Assembly: GCA_040119125.1 (NCBI GenBank) | Contig: JBEDTR010000016.1 | Coordinates: 248,001-312,000, forward strand | Origin: Pacificitalea sp040119125 | GTDB lineage: Bacteria; Pseudomonadota; Alphaproteobacteria; Rhodobacterales; Rhodobacteraceae | DNA: 64,000 nucleotides | Reading direction: 5' to 3' | Part shown: positions 1 to 8,371 of the stretch, in pieces | Layout: the number at the start of each line of letters is the position of its first letter | Position numbering within the stretch: position 1 is the first letter of the stretch | The notes under the pieces: model-generated | What the model was told of the DNA's origin: nothing | The model's database searches: none | The model's input: the letters and a program-made list of their open reading frames with translations, nothing else | Translations under genes and position numbers: made by a program

Positions 1-364
1 TGGCATCGACCCGCGTGACCGTGATTCCGGCCTCGCGGCGCAACCGGGTCAGCAGCCCGGCAAGATCGGCGTTCAGATTGCCCGCATTGCCCAGCACTCG
101 GACGCTGACCGGACCCTCGAACCGGGTGAAGGTCGGCAATTCGCGCCCGCTTTCCATGCGGAAGGACAATTCCATGAAATCGGCAGCCAGCGCGGCGTTG
201 GACCTGCGGGGGCGGTCGGTCGGGTGGGCGCCGAATGTCTTCATCGGCGGCAGCGCCGCTGCGGGCGCGCTGCGGCGTTCGGGCATTTCCGACACGGGCG
301 CGGCACAGGCGGACAGCAACGACACCGCCAGAAGCGCGGGCGACAGGCGGGAGATCAGGCTCAT
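1..364 (-). CDS. DUF2927 family lipoprotein (C-terminus beyond window)
   Basis: About 121 residues are visible; the 3' end lies beyond the left edge. The reverse strand starts MSLISRLSPALLAVSLLSAC, a signal peptide ending in a lipobox-like SLLSAC, so a lipid-anchored envelope protein is expected. From about residue 41 the sequence runs MKTFGAHPTDRPRRSNAALA and then a block containing ESGRELPTFTRFEGPV, which I recognise as the start of the DUF2927 domain common in Rhodobacterales. The function of that domain is unknown. The start codon overlaps the stop of the upstream GNAT gene by 4 bp (ATGA), so the two are probably co-transcribed and translationally coupled. The family assignment is from memory of the domain pattern, not a search. 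Confidence 0.75.
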   Translation of the reverse strand, partial: MSLISRLSPALLAVSLLSACAAPVSEMPERRSAPAAALPPMKTFGAHPTDRPRRSNAALAADFMELSFRMESGRELPTFTRFEGPVSVRVLGNAGNLNADLAGLLTRLRREAGITVTRVDA

Positions 365-828
365 GCGAATGTCCGCTCGTATTTGACGAAACCCGACAGC
401 CGGCCGATCCGGTCGTAAAGCTTTCGTGCGGTGTGATTGTCGTCTTGTGTCAGCCAGTAAACCCGCGGCGCACCGGCGGAGTCGGCTGCGGCATAGACTG
501 CCTCGATCAGCGCCCGACCTGCACCGGTGCCCCGGCTGTCCGACGCGACATACAGATCCTGCAAGTAGCAGACAGGCTCCTGCCGCCACAGATGACGGTG
601 CTGCAAATAATGCGCGAGCCCGATGGCGGGCGCGTCGGGCCCCTCACCGCGCAGGGCGATCAGCCCGTGAAAATCATGCGCCTCAGCCGCAATCAGCCGG
701 GCAAAGGAGGCCTCGAATTGATCCTCTGGCAGCGCGGTCTGGTAGAAATCCAGATATCCCGCCCATAACATCCGCCACGCCGGCCAGTCTTCGGGTCGTA
801 TTGGCCGGATGGTAAGCGTGTCAGGCAT
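361..828 (-). CDS. GNAT family N-acetyltransferase
   Basis: A 155-residue protein of the usual single-domain GNAT size. The acetyl-CoA binding motif A is visible as DLYVASDSRGTGAGRALI, with the R-G-T-G-A-G pyrophosphate loop near residues 99-104. A later DDNHTARKLYDRIG segment matches the conserved motif B helix in which an Asn is followed by A-x-x-x-Y. The acceptor substrate cannot be told from sequence; relatives acetylate amino acids, polyamines or protein N-termini. It is cytosolic, with no signal peptide or membrane helix. Its stop overlaps the start of the following DUF2927 lipoprotein gene by 4 bp. The substrate is unassigned; the family is secure. Confidence 0.85.
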   Translation of the reverse strand: MPDTLTIRPIRPEDWPAWRMLWAGYLDFYQTALPEDQFEASFARLIAAEAHDFHGLIALRGEGPDAPAIGLAHYLQHRHLWRQEPVCYLQDLYVASDSRGTGAGRALIEAVYAAADSAGAPRVYWLTQDDNHTARKLYDRIGRLSGFVKYERTFA

Positions 829-984
829 GTGACGCGGACTTTCAGGCTAGTTTAGAACATCAGTTCCAGCACGCTAGGCTGAAACCTGCCCGATGTGAAC
901 GGGCTGTGTGCATGGCGGCGAAGTGCTGCCACATGACCTATGGTCAGCCGGCCACAGCATGGGGATTTGGGGTCGTCGAAGGGA

Positions 985-2226
985 TCACCCCTCGGACGTC
1001 AGCCTGCGCGCCAGCGGCGCCACGGTCAGCCCCTGCACCACGATCGAGAATAGCACGATCATATAGGTCACCGTCAGGATCAGCGGCTTCCACTCGCCCT
1101 CGGGCAACGAGAGCGCCAGCGCGACCGAGATGCCACCCTTCAGCCCGCCCCATGTCATCACCCGCACCACACCGGGGGAAAAGCCGCGAAACGGGCGCAG
1201 CAGATTGACCGGAACGGCCACGGCCGCGAAACGCGCGACCAGCGACAGCCCGATCCCCAGCACGCCCGCGATCAGGGCATCAATGCCAAAAGCCACGGCG
1301 AATACCTCGAAGCCGATCATCAGGAACAGCACCGCGTTGAGGATCTCGTCGATCAGAACCCAGAACGCATCGACATAGCGCCGGGTCTGCGCGGACATGG
1401 CGTCACGGTGCCCGACATCGCCGATCAGCAGCCCCGCGCAAACGGCCATGATCGGGGCCGAGACATGCAACATGATGGCCAGTTCGTAGCCGCCAAAGGC
1501 CAGCGCCAGCGTCAGCAGCACCTCCAGCGCGTAATCATCGATCCGCCGCATCACCCGGAAGGTCACAAAGCCCAGCACCAGCCCCAGCGCCGCGCCGCCC
1601 ACGGCCTCCTGCACGAACAAGATCGCGGCCCCCACCACCGCGCTGTCACCGCTGCCATGGCTGCTGCCAAAGGCCAGACCCGTCAGCACCAGAAACACCA
1701 CATAGCCCACGCCGTCATTGAACAGGCTCTCGCCCGCGATCTTGGTTTCCAGCGATTTCCGCAGATTGGCCTCGCGCAGTACGCCCAGCACCGCAACCGG
1801 ATCGGTGGGCGAAATCAGCGCTCCGAAAACCAGCGCGATCAGCAGCGGCATCCCGGTGATGAGCGCAAAGCCCACGCCCGCGATCACCGTCGACAGCGCC
1901 ACGCCAAGCGTCGCCATCAGCAAGACGATCAACCATTCCGATTTCAGGTCGGATATTTTCACATGCAGCGCACCTGCAAACAAAAGCAGGCCCAGCATGC
2001 CCTCCAGCAACGTCTCGTCAAAATCGATGCCGGTGACCAGCGTGCGAACCTCATCGGCCATGCCAAGCGCCGGAAACAACGCGTCGAGCCCCATCACACA
2101 TAGTGACGCAAGGAACGCGACGATCAGAATGCCAATCGCAGCCGGCAGGCGCAGGACAAGGTAATTGATGGTGCCAAACACCGCCGCCAGCACGATCAGC
2201 AGAGAGGCAATCTGCAACAGGGTCAT
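985..2226 (-). CDS. CPA1/NhaP-type cation:proton antiporter
   Basis: A 413-residue integral membrane protein with about 12 hydrophobic segments spread over its length. The CPA1-type signature is present: ALISPTDPVAVLGVLR around residues 136-151 and the ESLFNDGVGYV segment around 166-176, whose Asn-Asp pair binds the cation in NhaP/NHE relatives. It should exchange Na+ or K+ for protons at the inner membrane and so act in pH and salt homeostasis. It lacks the long cytoplasmic C-terminal TrkA-C extension of some CPA1 members. The gene stands alone on the minus strand, divergent from the nucleoside hydrolase. Ion specificity is not predictable here. Confidence 0.87.
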   Translation of the reverse strand: MTLLQIASLLIVLAAVFGTINYLVLRLPAAIGILIVAFLASLCVMGLDALFPALGMADEVRTLVTGIDFDETLLEGMLGLLLFAGALHVKISDLKSEWLIVLLMATLGVALSTVIAGVGFALITGMPLLIALVFGALISPTDPVAVLGVLREANLRKSLETKIAGESLFNDGVGYVVFLVLTGLAFGSSHGSGDSAVVGAAILFVQEAVGGAALGLVLGFVTFRVMRRIDDYALEVLLTLALAFGGYELAIMLHVSAPIMAVCAGLLIGDVGHRDAMSAQTRRYVDAFWVLIDEILNAVLFLMIGFEVFAVAFGIDALIAGVLGIGLSLVARFAAVAVPVNLLRPFRGFSPGVVRVMTWGGLKGGISVALALSLPEGEWKPLILTVTYMIVLFSIVVQGLTVAPLARRLTSEG

Positions 2227-2619
2227 GGGCGGCTCCGATTTTGGTTTCGCGCTGCTTTAGCACGCCCCGTCGTCGCTGCCCATGACGGAGCGGGCAGGGC
2301 CGTCAGTCTCGCGGCTCCACAGGCCAGCCGCTGATAAGCAGCGCCGGTCTCCGTCCGGGCGCGCAAAGGGCTTTCCTCCTGCGCGAGGCAACCGCGCGGG
2401 ATTTTAGGGCCTGATCTCACCCGCGCAGCCTCCCATTTAACGGCCCCTCACCACCGCCAATCCCCCTGCCGAATGCATTCGCGCCACGGCAGCCCTGTGG
2501 CCGCTGGACAAGCACGCGGCCTCAGTCCACCTTCCGCGCTCCGACGCCGGGCGGACCGACCCGGCCTTCTGGGTTCGCAACCCGCCGCTGCGCCCGCATT
2601 CATTGGCCAAGGAGCCCGC
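2227..2619. other. Divergent intergenic region with a 12-bp palindrome
   Basis: About 390 bases between the divergent antiporter and nucleoside hydrolase genes. I see no convincing gene in it. It contains a perfect 12-bp palindrome, CGAATGCATTCG, at 2470-2481, and a good ribosome binding site, AAGGAG, at 2609-2614 in front of the hydrolase start. Both promoters should lie here, but I could not pick out a clear -35/-10 pair. Confidence 0.4.
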
Positions 2620-3573
2620 ATGTCCGCCGCCGCTTCCCCACGCAAGATCATCATCGACACCGACCCCGGACAGGACGACGCCGTGGCGATTCTACTGGCG
2701 CTTGCCAGTCCCGAGTTGGAGGTGCTCGCCATCACCGCCGTGGCCGGCAATGTCCCGCTTGATCTGACGGCGCGCAACGCGCGCAAGGTCTGCGAACTGG
2801 CCGGTCGCGCGGATGTGCCTGTGCATGCGGGCTGTGCCGGACCATTGGCGCGACCGCTTATCACGGCGGAGCATGTGCATGGCAAAACCGGGCTCGACGG
2901 GGCCGATCTGCCTGAGCCGACGATGCCGCTGCAAGACGCCCACGCCGTCGATGCGATCATCGCGCATCTGCGGGCGGAGGAGGCGGGCACCGTCACGCTT
3001 TGCGCATTAGGACCGCTCACCAATATTGCGATGGCGCTGAAAAAGGCCCCCGACATCGCCGAGCGTATTGCACGGATCGTGCTGATGGGCGGCGCGTATT
3101 TCGAGGTGGGCAACATCACCCCGGCGGCTGAATTCAACATCTATGTCGATCCCGAAGCGGCTGGGGTCGTGTTTCGCGCAGGTGTGCCGTTGACCGTGCT
3201 GCCGCTCGACGTGACGCATAAGGCGCTGATCACCCCCGAGCGACACCGGGCCTTTGCCGCGATGGACAGTGCCGTGGGGCGCGCGGTGGCCGGGTGGCTG
3301 GGGTTCTACGAGCGGTTCGACCGAGAGAAATACGGCTCCGATGGTGGCCCCTTGCATGACCCTTGTGTGATTGCGTGGCTGTTGGCGCCTGACCTGTTCA
3401 CCGGGCGCGATATCAATGTCGAGGTTGAGACCAATTCGGACCTGACCCGCGGGATGACCGTTGCGGATTGGTGGCGCGTCACCGACCGCCCCGCCAATGC
3501 CCTGTTTATCGGCGGGCTCGACGCGCCGGGCTTTTTTGACCTGCTGACCAAACGACTGGAGCGTTTCGCATGA
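2620..3573 (+). CDS. Inosine-uridine preferring nucleoside hydrolase family
   Basis: A 317-residue enzyme of the normal length for this family. The N-terminal calcium-binding signature is visible as IIIDTDPGQDDAVAILLALA, residues 10-29, with Asp13, Asp15, Asp19 and Asp20 as the metal and ribose ligands. Later family blocks include LCALGPLTNIA, VLMGGAYFEVGN followed by EFNIYVDPEAA, and HDPCVIAWLL near the C-terminus, which carries the remaining Asp ligand. It hydrolyses the N-glycosidic bond of purine or pyrimidine ribonucleosides to base plus ribose (salvage). I chose the ATG at 2620 because AAGGAG lies 5 bp upstream and the conserved domain starts immediately after. It overlaps the next GNAT gene by 4 bp. 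Base preference is not predictable. Confidence 0.9.
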   Translation: MSAAASPRKIIIDTDPGQDDAVAILLALASPELEVLAITAVAGNVPLDLTARNARKVCELAGRADVPVHAGCAGPLARPLITAEHVHGKTGLDGADLPEPTMPLQDAHAVDAIIAHLRAEEAGTVTLCALGPLTNIAMALKKAPDIAERIARIVLMGGAYFEVGNITPAAEFNIYVDPEAAGVVFRAGVPLTVLPLDVTHKALITPERHRAFAAMDSAVGRAVAGWLGFYERFDREKYGSDGGPLHDPCVIAWLLAPDLFTGRDINVEVETNSDLTRGMTVADWWRVTDRPANALFIGGLDAPGFFDLLTKRLERFA

Positions 3574-4025
3574 GCGCCGCATCGCTACACCTTGCCGGGC
3601 CGGAGGATCTGCCCCGGCTGACGCATCTGCTGGGACAGGCCGAGGCCGAGGCCGGTCTGCCGGAGCGCCCGGAGGCGGAGCGCGCGCAATGCCTGACCCC
3701 GCTGGTTGCGGGCGGGGCGGAGGGCGCCGCCTACCTGATCGGCCCGCGGCGCGCGCCTGTCGGCTTCCTTGCGCTCGGCTTTGCCTATTCGCTGGCGCGC
3801 GGTGGCCTGACCGGGCGGATCGAGGCGTTGTGGATACGTCCGCCGGTGCGCGGGCGCGGCGTCGGCACCGAGGCGCTACTGGCGCTGGGGCGGGTGATGA
3901 CCGCCGGTGGGCTGGACGCGCTGCATATCGATGTGCCGGTCAGCCAGAGCCGCATGGCAAAGCTGCTGGCGCGCACCGGGTTTTCTGTGCGCGACGACAT
4001 CTCGCGCATGACCCGGCGGCTGTGA
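3570..4025 (+). CDS. GNAT family N-acetyltransferase
   Basis: A 151-residue single-domain acetyltransferase. Motif A is seen as RIEALWIRPPVRGRGVGTEA, where RGRGVG is the acetyl-CoA pyrophosphate loop, followed by a helix and an HIDVPVSQSRMAKLLARTGF segment in which the usual Asn is replaced by Ser-Gln-Ser. The start codon overlaps the nucleoside hydrolase stop (ATGA), so both genes are made from one mRNA. That hints at a role linked to nucleoside or sugar metabolism, but this is inference. No signal peptide or membrane helix is seen. The substrate is unknown. Confidence 0.82.
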   Translation: MSAASLHLAGPEDLPRLTHLLGQAEAEAGLPERPEAERAQCLTPLVAGGAEGAAYLIGPRRAPVGFLALGFAYSLARGGLTGRIEALWIRPPVRGRGVGTEALLALGRVMTAGGLDALHIDVPVSQSRMAKLLARTGFSVRDDISRMTRRL

Positions 4026-4206
4026 TCCCGGCGGCGCAGCTTGGCGGCTGAGACTTTGGCGGGCAGGCCTTGCGGGTCGCTGCGGCTTGCAGGGCTGCGG
4101 AGCCGCTGCTAGGCCTGCGGCGGCGGCGTGTTGCCTGAGCGTTACGCTCGACTATTGCGCCGCGCCCGCATCCGCCCGCTGGCTCCGGCTGTCCAGAGAG
4201 TTCGCC

Positions 4207-5376
4207 TTGTCCGATCCAATCCGCACGCCCCAAATGCCCGAGCCGACCCGGCTTGAGATTCGCAACCTCACGCGCAGCTTTGGCGGGCGCGAGGTTGTGC
4301 GCGATGTGTCGCTCAGCGTGGCACCGGGGCAGGTGACCTGCCTGCTTGGCCCCTCGGGCTGCGGCAAATCCACGACGCTGCGCATCATTGCAGGTGTTGA
4401 TCGACAAGATGGCGGAGCGGTGTTGATGGACGGTCGGGTGCTGTCGGACGCGCGCACCCATGTGCCCCCCGAGCAGCGCAAAATCGGCCTGATGTTCCAG
4501 GACTTCGCGCTGTTTCCGCATCTCAGCGTCGCGCGCAATGTGGCCTTCGGGCTGTCGGGTCCGGAAGCAGAGACCCGCGCGCGGGTCGAGGCTTTGCTCG
4601 ATCAGGTTAATCTCAGCCGATTTATCGACGCACATCCGCATGAGCTGTCGGGCGGTGAACAGCAGCGTGTCGCGCTGGCCCGCGCGCTGGCGCCGCGCCC
4701 TCAGATCATGTTGATGGATGAGCCTTTTTCCGGTCTAGACAACAGGTTGCGCGACGACATTCGCGACGAGACCTTGCAGATCCTGAAGTCTGAGGGCACC
4801 GCGGTCCTGCTGGTCACCCATGAGCCGGACGAGGCCATGCGCATGGCCGATGAGATCGCGTTGATGCGTGGCGGACGGGTGGTGCAGCGCGGCGCGCCTT
4901 ACCACATCTACAACAACCCCGTGGATCGCGCAGCGGCAGCGTTCTTCAGCGATATCAACGTGGTGCCGGGCACAGTTAATGGGGCGCTTACAATGACGCC
5001 CTTTGGCGAATTCCTTGCGCCGGGCATTGCGGATGGCACTGACGTTGAGATCGTTATTCGTCCGCAGCACCTGCGGATCGATTTCGAACGCCGTGACGGA
5101 CATGCCCCAACCGAGCGTGACGGATTGCCCGCACGCGGTGTCGTGGAGCGGTCGCGCTTCATGGGGCGCGAAAGCCTTGTTGAATTTCGGATGGATCACG
5201 ACGGGTCCTTGCTGCGCGCCACGGTGCCTGCCGTCTTCCTGCCCAAACCGGGCACCGCGCTGATGCTGACGATGCGTCGCGACCGGTGTTTCCTGTTTCC
5301 GGTGCGTCCGCCCGTGACGCCGCATGACGCTGCGGCATCTGGGGCTTTCGACGGACCCGCCCGCGCGGCGGAATGA
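4207..5376 (+). CDS. Iron(III)-type ABC transporter ATP-binding protein
   Basis: A 389-residue ATPase when started at TTG 4207 (MSDPIRTPQM), chosen because an AGAGAG stretch lies just upstream; an ATG at 4234 is the alternative and has no visible ribosome binding site. Walker A is GPSGCGKST, residues 48-56, the Q-loop FQD lies near 98-100, the signature is LSGGEQQ, 147-153, and Walker B is IMLMDEP, 167-173, followed by the H-loop in LLVTHEPDEAM. The C-terminal half looks like the TOBE/regulatory domain found in FbpC/PotA-type importers. No permease or binding protein gene adjoins it. An iron-type binding protein lies 18 kb away on the other strand, also without a permease. Substrate assignment is tentative. 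Confidence 0.8.
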   Translation: MSDPIRTPQMPEPTRLEIRNLTRSFGGREVVRDVSLSVAPGQVTCLLGPSGCGKSTTLRIIAGVDRQDGGAVLMDGRVLSDARTHVPPEQRKIGLMFQDFALFPHLSVARNVAFGLSGPEAETRARVEALLDQVNLSRFIDAHPHELSGGEQQRVALARALAPRPQIMLMDEPFSGLDNRLRDDIRDETLQILKSEGTAVLLVTHEPDEAMRMADEIALMRGGRVVQRGAPYHIYNNPVDRAAAAFFSDINVVPGTVNGALTMTPFGEFLAPGIADGTDVEIVIRPQHLRIDFERRDGHAPTERDGLPARGVVERSRFMGRESLVEFRMDHDGSLLRATVPAVFLPKPGTALMLTMRRDRCFLFPVRPPVTPHDAAASGAFDGPARAAE

Positions 5377-5522
5377 CGCGACCGGACCGCGGCACAGTAA
5401 ATTCCGTGGCAATGCTTGCGTTAAGGCCTTTAGTTGGCGGGGCAAAACCCATACATAGCAAGGACCATACGCACAGCAGCCCGGCCGGTGGGGACCGCCG
5501 CGGCTCATAGGGAGACTGAGAC

Positions 5523-5759
5523 ATGGGTATTGGACAAATCGGCATTCCGGGCCTGATTCTGATCGCCGTCGTGGTGCTGGTTCTTTTCGGCCGCGGCAAG
5601 GTTTCGTCGCTGATGGGCGAAGTCGGTAAAGGCATCACGGCCTTCAAGAAGGGCGTGACCGAAGGCAGCACCGAAGACAAAGCCGAAACCGAAGAGCCGC
5701 GCGCGGTGAACCCGCCGCCGGCCGCACCGGTGCACAACCCCGACAAGGAAAAGGTCTGA
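5523..5759 (+). CDS. tatA: Twin-arginine translocase subunit TatA
   Basis: A 78-residue protein with the TatA plan: a short N-terminal membrane helix (about residues 8-21), a hinge around FGRGKV, an amphipathic helix to about residue 45 (MGEVGKGITAFKKG), and an acidic, Pro-rich soluble tail. TatA oligomers form the size-adjustable path through which folded twin-arginine precursors cross the inner membrane. It has the ribosome binding site AGGGAG upstream of its ATG and is followed by tatB, tatC and a DUF815 ATPase in the same direction. The phenylalanine at the hinge and the following Gly-Arg-Gly are conserved features of the family. Confidence 0.95.
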   Translation: MGIGQIGIPGLILIAVVVLVLFGRGKVSSLMGEVGKGITAFKKGVTEGSTEDKAETEEPRAVNPPPAAPVHNPDKEKV

Positions 5760-5855
5760 GCCACGGGCCGTTCCCTCAGGCGCGCGTTTATGTTGCCGCG
5801 CCGCAGGGATCACCCATAACGCAATGACCTTTCGGGGATTTCACGGGAACGAGCC

Positions 5856-6449
5856 ATGTTCGATCTAGGCTGGAGCGAAATGCTGGTGGTGGGCGTCGTC
5901 GCGCTTATCGTTGTGGGGCCGAAGGAACTGCCCGGCATGTTCCGCACCGTCGGCCGCTTTACCGGCAAGGCCAAGGCGATGGCGCGGGAATTTACCCGCG
6001 CGATGGAGGATGCGGCCAATGAGAGCGGGGTCAAGGATGTGGCCGCCGATCTCAATAAGCTCAACCGCACCTCCTCGCCGCGCAAGATGGGCACGGACGC
6101 CTTCAAGAAGGCGACCGCCGATCTGAACCCGTTCAACGAGGATGGCAAAGCGCCCAACCCCGGCGATCTGGATGACGATCCCGCATTTATCGAAGGCGAC
6201 GATGCCGAACGCAGCGCCGCGCTTGCCGATCAGCAGGCCGCCAGCGCCGGTCAAATGACCGACGAGCGCGCCGAGCAGGCCCGTTTGATTCGGGAAAAAT
6301 CCGCCGAGAAGGCGCAAGCCCGGCTTGATCGCGATGCCGCCGCCGCGCAGGCGGAGCTTCACGCCACCGCCGAACCGGGGGCTGATGAGCCCGCGCCCGC
6401 AGCGGATCTCGCGCCCGCCCATGACGACGACGGACAGACCCGCACATGA
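5856..6449 (+). CDS. tatB: Sec-independent translocase subunit TatB
   Basis: A 197-residue protein beginning MFDLGWSEMLVVGVVALIVV, the typical TatB membrane helix with an acidic residue near its periplasmic start, then GPKELPGMFRTVGRF and a long amphipathic helix. The remainder is a charged, Ala-rich soluble tail. TatB pairs with TatC in the receptor complex that recognises twin-arginine signal peptides. It is distinguished from TatA by the GPKELP block and the greater length. Its stop overlaps the tatC start (ATGA at 6446), which supports translational coupling of the two receptor subunits. Confidence 0.95.
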   Translation: MFDLGWSEMLVVGVVALIVVGPKELPGMFRTVGRFTGKAKAMAREFTRAMEDAANESGVKDVAADLNKLNRTSSPRKMGTDAFKKATADLNPFNEDGKAPNPGDLDDDPAFIEGDDAERSAALADQQAASAGQMTDERAEQARLIREKSAEKAQARLDRDAAAAQAELHATAEPGADEPAPAADLAPAHDDDGQTRT

Positions 6450-7318
6450 CAAGCCAAACCGACGACCTCGAAGAAAGCTCCGCGCCGCTCATTGAGCATC
6501 TGGCAGAGCTGCGCACACGTCTGATCCGCGCCGTGATCGCGTTTTTCATCGCGATGTGCCTGTGCTTCTTCGTGGCCGAGCCGCTGCTCGATATCCTCGT
6601 GCAGCCCATCGCGGATGTTTTGCGCGCGCGCGGCGAAGATCCGCGCCTGATCTTTACCGCCCCGCAGGAAAAATTCTTCGTCTTGATCCGGATTTCGCTG
6701 ATCGGTGGTCTGGGTCTGTCTTTCCCCGTGATCGCGCATCAGCTGTGGCGGTTCGTGGCGCCCGGCCTCTACAAAACCGAGAAAAACGCCTTTCTGCCCT
6801 TCGTCATCGCCTCGCCGGTGTTGTTTCTGGCCGGGGCGTCCTTTGCGCATCTGGTGGTGACGCCACTGGCGATGAACTTCTTTATCGGGTTCTCGGATGC
6901 GGTGCCGGCGCTGGCCAGCCTGATCGCCGGGGATGATGTCGCGCCGGTGGTCGATAGCGTGCAGAATGACGAACTGCGCACTGTCTTCTTGGGCTCGGTG
7001 CGGGAATCGCTCGACCTGTCGCTGAAATTCATCATGGCCTTCGGCATCTGTTTCCAGTTGCCGGTTCTGTTGACCTTGATGGGCAAGGCCGGGCTGGTCT
7101 CTGCCGCCGGTCTGAAGAACATGCGCAAATACGCGATTGTGGGCATTCTCGTTCTGGCCGCGCTGGTTACCCCGCCAGACGTCATCACGCAGGTGATCTT
7201 GTTTGTCGTGGTCTACGGCCTTTACGAAGTGTCGATCCTGCTGGTCGCCCGGGTGGAGCGCAAACGCTTGGCGCGCCTGCGCGCCGAAGGCCTGCTCGAT
7301 GAGGATGAAGAGCTGTGA
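6446..7318 (+). CDS. tatC: Sec-independent translocase subunit TatC
   Basis: A 290-residue polytopic membrane protein with six hydrophobic segments. Family blocks include PLIEHLAELRTRLIRAVIAF at the N-terminus, FTAPQEKFFVLIRISLIGGL for the second helix region, APGLYKTEKNAFLPFVIASP, and FGICFQLPVLLTLMGKAG near the fourth helix. TatC with TatB binds the twin-arginine motif of cargo proteins. There is an inserted periplasmic stretch near residues 145-180 relative to shorter TatC proteins, as in other alphaproteobacteria. The gene overlaps tatB upstream and the DUF815 ATPase downstream (GTGA at 7315-7318). Confidence 0.96.
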   Translation: MTSQTDDLEESSAPLIEHLAELRTRLIRAVIAFFIAMCLCFFVAEPLLDILVQPIADVLRARGEDPRLIFTAPQEKFFVLIRISLIGGLGLSFPVIAHQLWRFVAPGLYKTEKNAFLPFVIASPVLFLAGASFAHLVVTPLAMNFFIGFSDAVPALASLIAGDDVAPVVDSVQNDELRTVFLGSVRESLDLSLKFIMAFGICFQLPVLLTLMGKAGLVSAAGLKNMRKYAIVGILVLAALVTPPDVITQVILFVVVYGLYEVSILLVARVERKRLARLRAEGLLDEDEEL

Positions 7319-8175
7319 GCTTTGACGATCTATCCAAACCGCATCTCGTCCGCATCGCCGAGGCGCTGGAACGGATGTCGCCGCCGCCGGTGCAGGCCCC
7401 CGATCTGGATGGGGCAGAAGCCTTCGTCTGGCATGTCGGCCCTGATCGCCTGATCCCGGTGGAAAAGGTCAGCCGCGTCGCACTCGATCTGCTGATCGGC
7501 ATCAATCGATCCCGCGATACACTGCTGGACAATACCCTGAATTTTGCCCGTGGCTATTCTGCGAATAACGCGTTGCTCTGGGGCGCGCGGGGCATGGGGA
7601 AATCCTCTCTGATTAAGGCGATCCACGCCGAGGTGACCCGGCAGGGGCACCCGTTGAAAATCGTCGAGGTCCAGCGCGAGGATCTGCCCTCCATCGGGCG
7701 GCTGCTCACCATTTTGCGGGCGTCCCCTGCGCGGGTGCTGCTGTTTTGCGATGACCTGTCATTCAGCCATGACGACCAGCACTACAAATCGTTGAAAGCC
7801 GTGCTGGATGGCGGGATCGAGGGGCGGCCGGAGAATGTGGTGTTCTACGCCACGTCCAACCGCCGCCACCTGATGCCCCGCGATATGATCGAAAACGAGC
7901 GCTCGACCTCTATCAATCCCTCCGAGGCGGTCGAGGAAAAAGTATCACTGTCGGATCGTTTCGGGCTGTGGCTCGGCTTCCATCCCTGTTCGCAGGACGA
8001 CTACCTCGACATGATCCGCGGCTATTGCGCGGCACATGGGCTGGTCATTGATGATGCTGAGATGCGCGCCGAAGCGATCGAATGGCAGGCCACGCGCGGC
8101 GCGCGGTCGGGTCGTGTCGCGTGGCAGTATTTCACCGATCTTGCCGGGCGGCGTGGCTTGCATATCGCTGGCTGA
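7315..8175 (+). CDS. DUF815 family P-loop ATPase
   Basis: A 286-residue protein with a P-loop, LLWGARGMGKSSLI, residues 88-100, and a Walker-B-like VLLFCDDLSF segment near residue 143, followed by a sensor-like VVFYATSNRRHL block. This is the DUF815 family of AAA-like ATPases. Their biochemical role is not established as far as I know. The start is a GTG whose last two bases are shared with the tatC stop, so it is probably translated by the same ribosomes as tatC. The coupling to the Tat operon suggests, without proving, a role in handling exported cofactor-containing proteins. No membrane segment is seen. Confidence 0.85.
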   Translation: MSFDDLSKPHLVRIAEALERMSPPPVQAPDLDGAEAFVWHVGPDRLIPVEKVSRVALDLLIGINRSRDTLLDNTLNFARGYSANNALLWGARGMGKSSLIKAIHAEVTRQGHPLKIVEVQREDLPSIGRLLTILRASPARVLLFCDDLSFSHDDQHYKSLKAVLDGGIEGRPENVVFYATSNRRHLMPRDMIENERSTSINPSEAVEEKVSLSDRFGLWLGFHPCSQDDYLDMIRGYCAAHGLVIDDAEMRAEAIEWQATRGARSGRVAWQYFTDLAGRRGLHIAG

Positions 8176-8371
8176 CCCGGTCCCTGACCGCAATTGGTCT
8201 GGTCCCACAGTTCCCTTGAGATGCCGCTGGCACAGCCCCGTTAAGATCGCGTCGATACTGCGCGGCGACGGCGAATGGCGGCGTGCATGTGCGGGCGGGA
8301 CATTTTTCCCCTAGATTGGGCCGGGCAGACCGGGTAGGGCGCGATCAAACGCCTGCACAGGGAGTCGTGCC

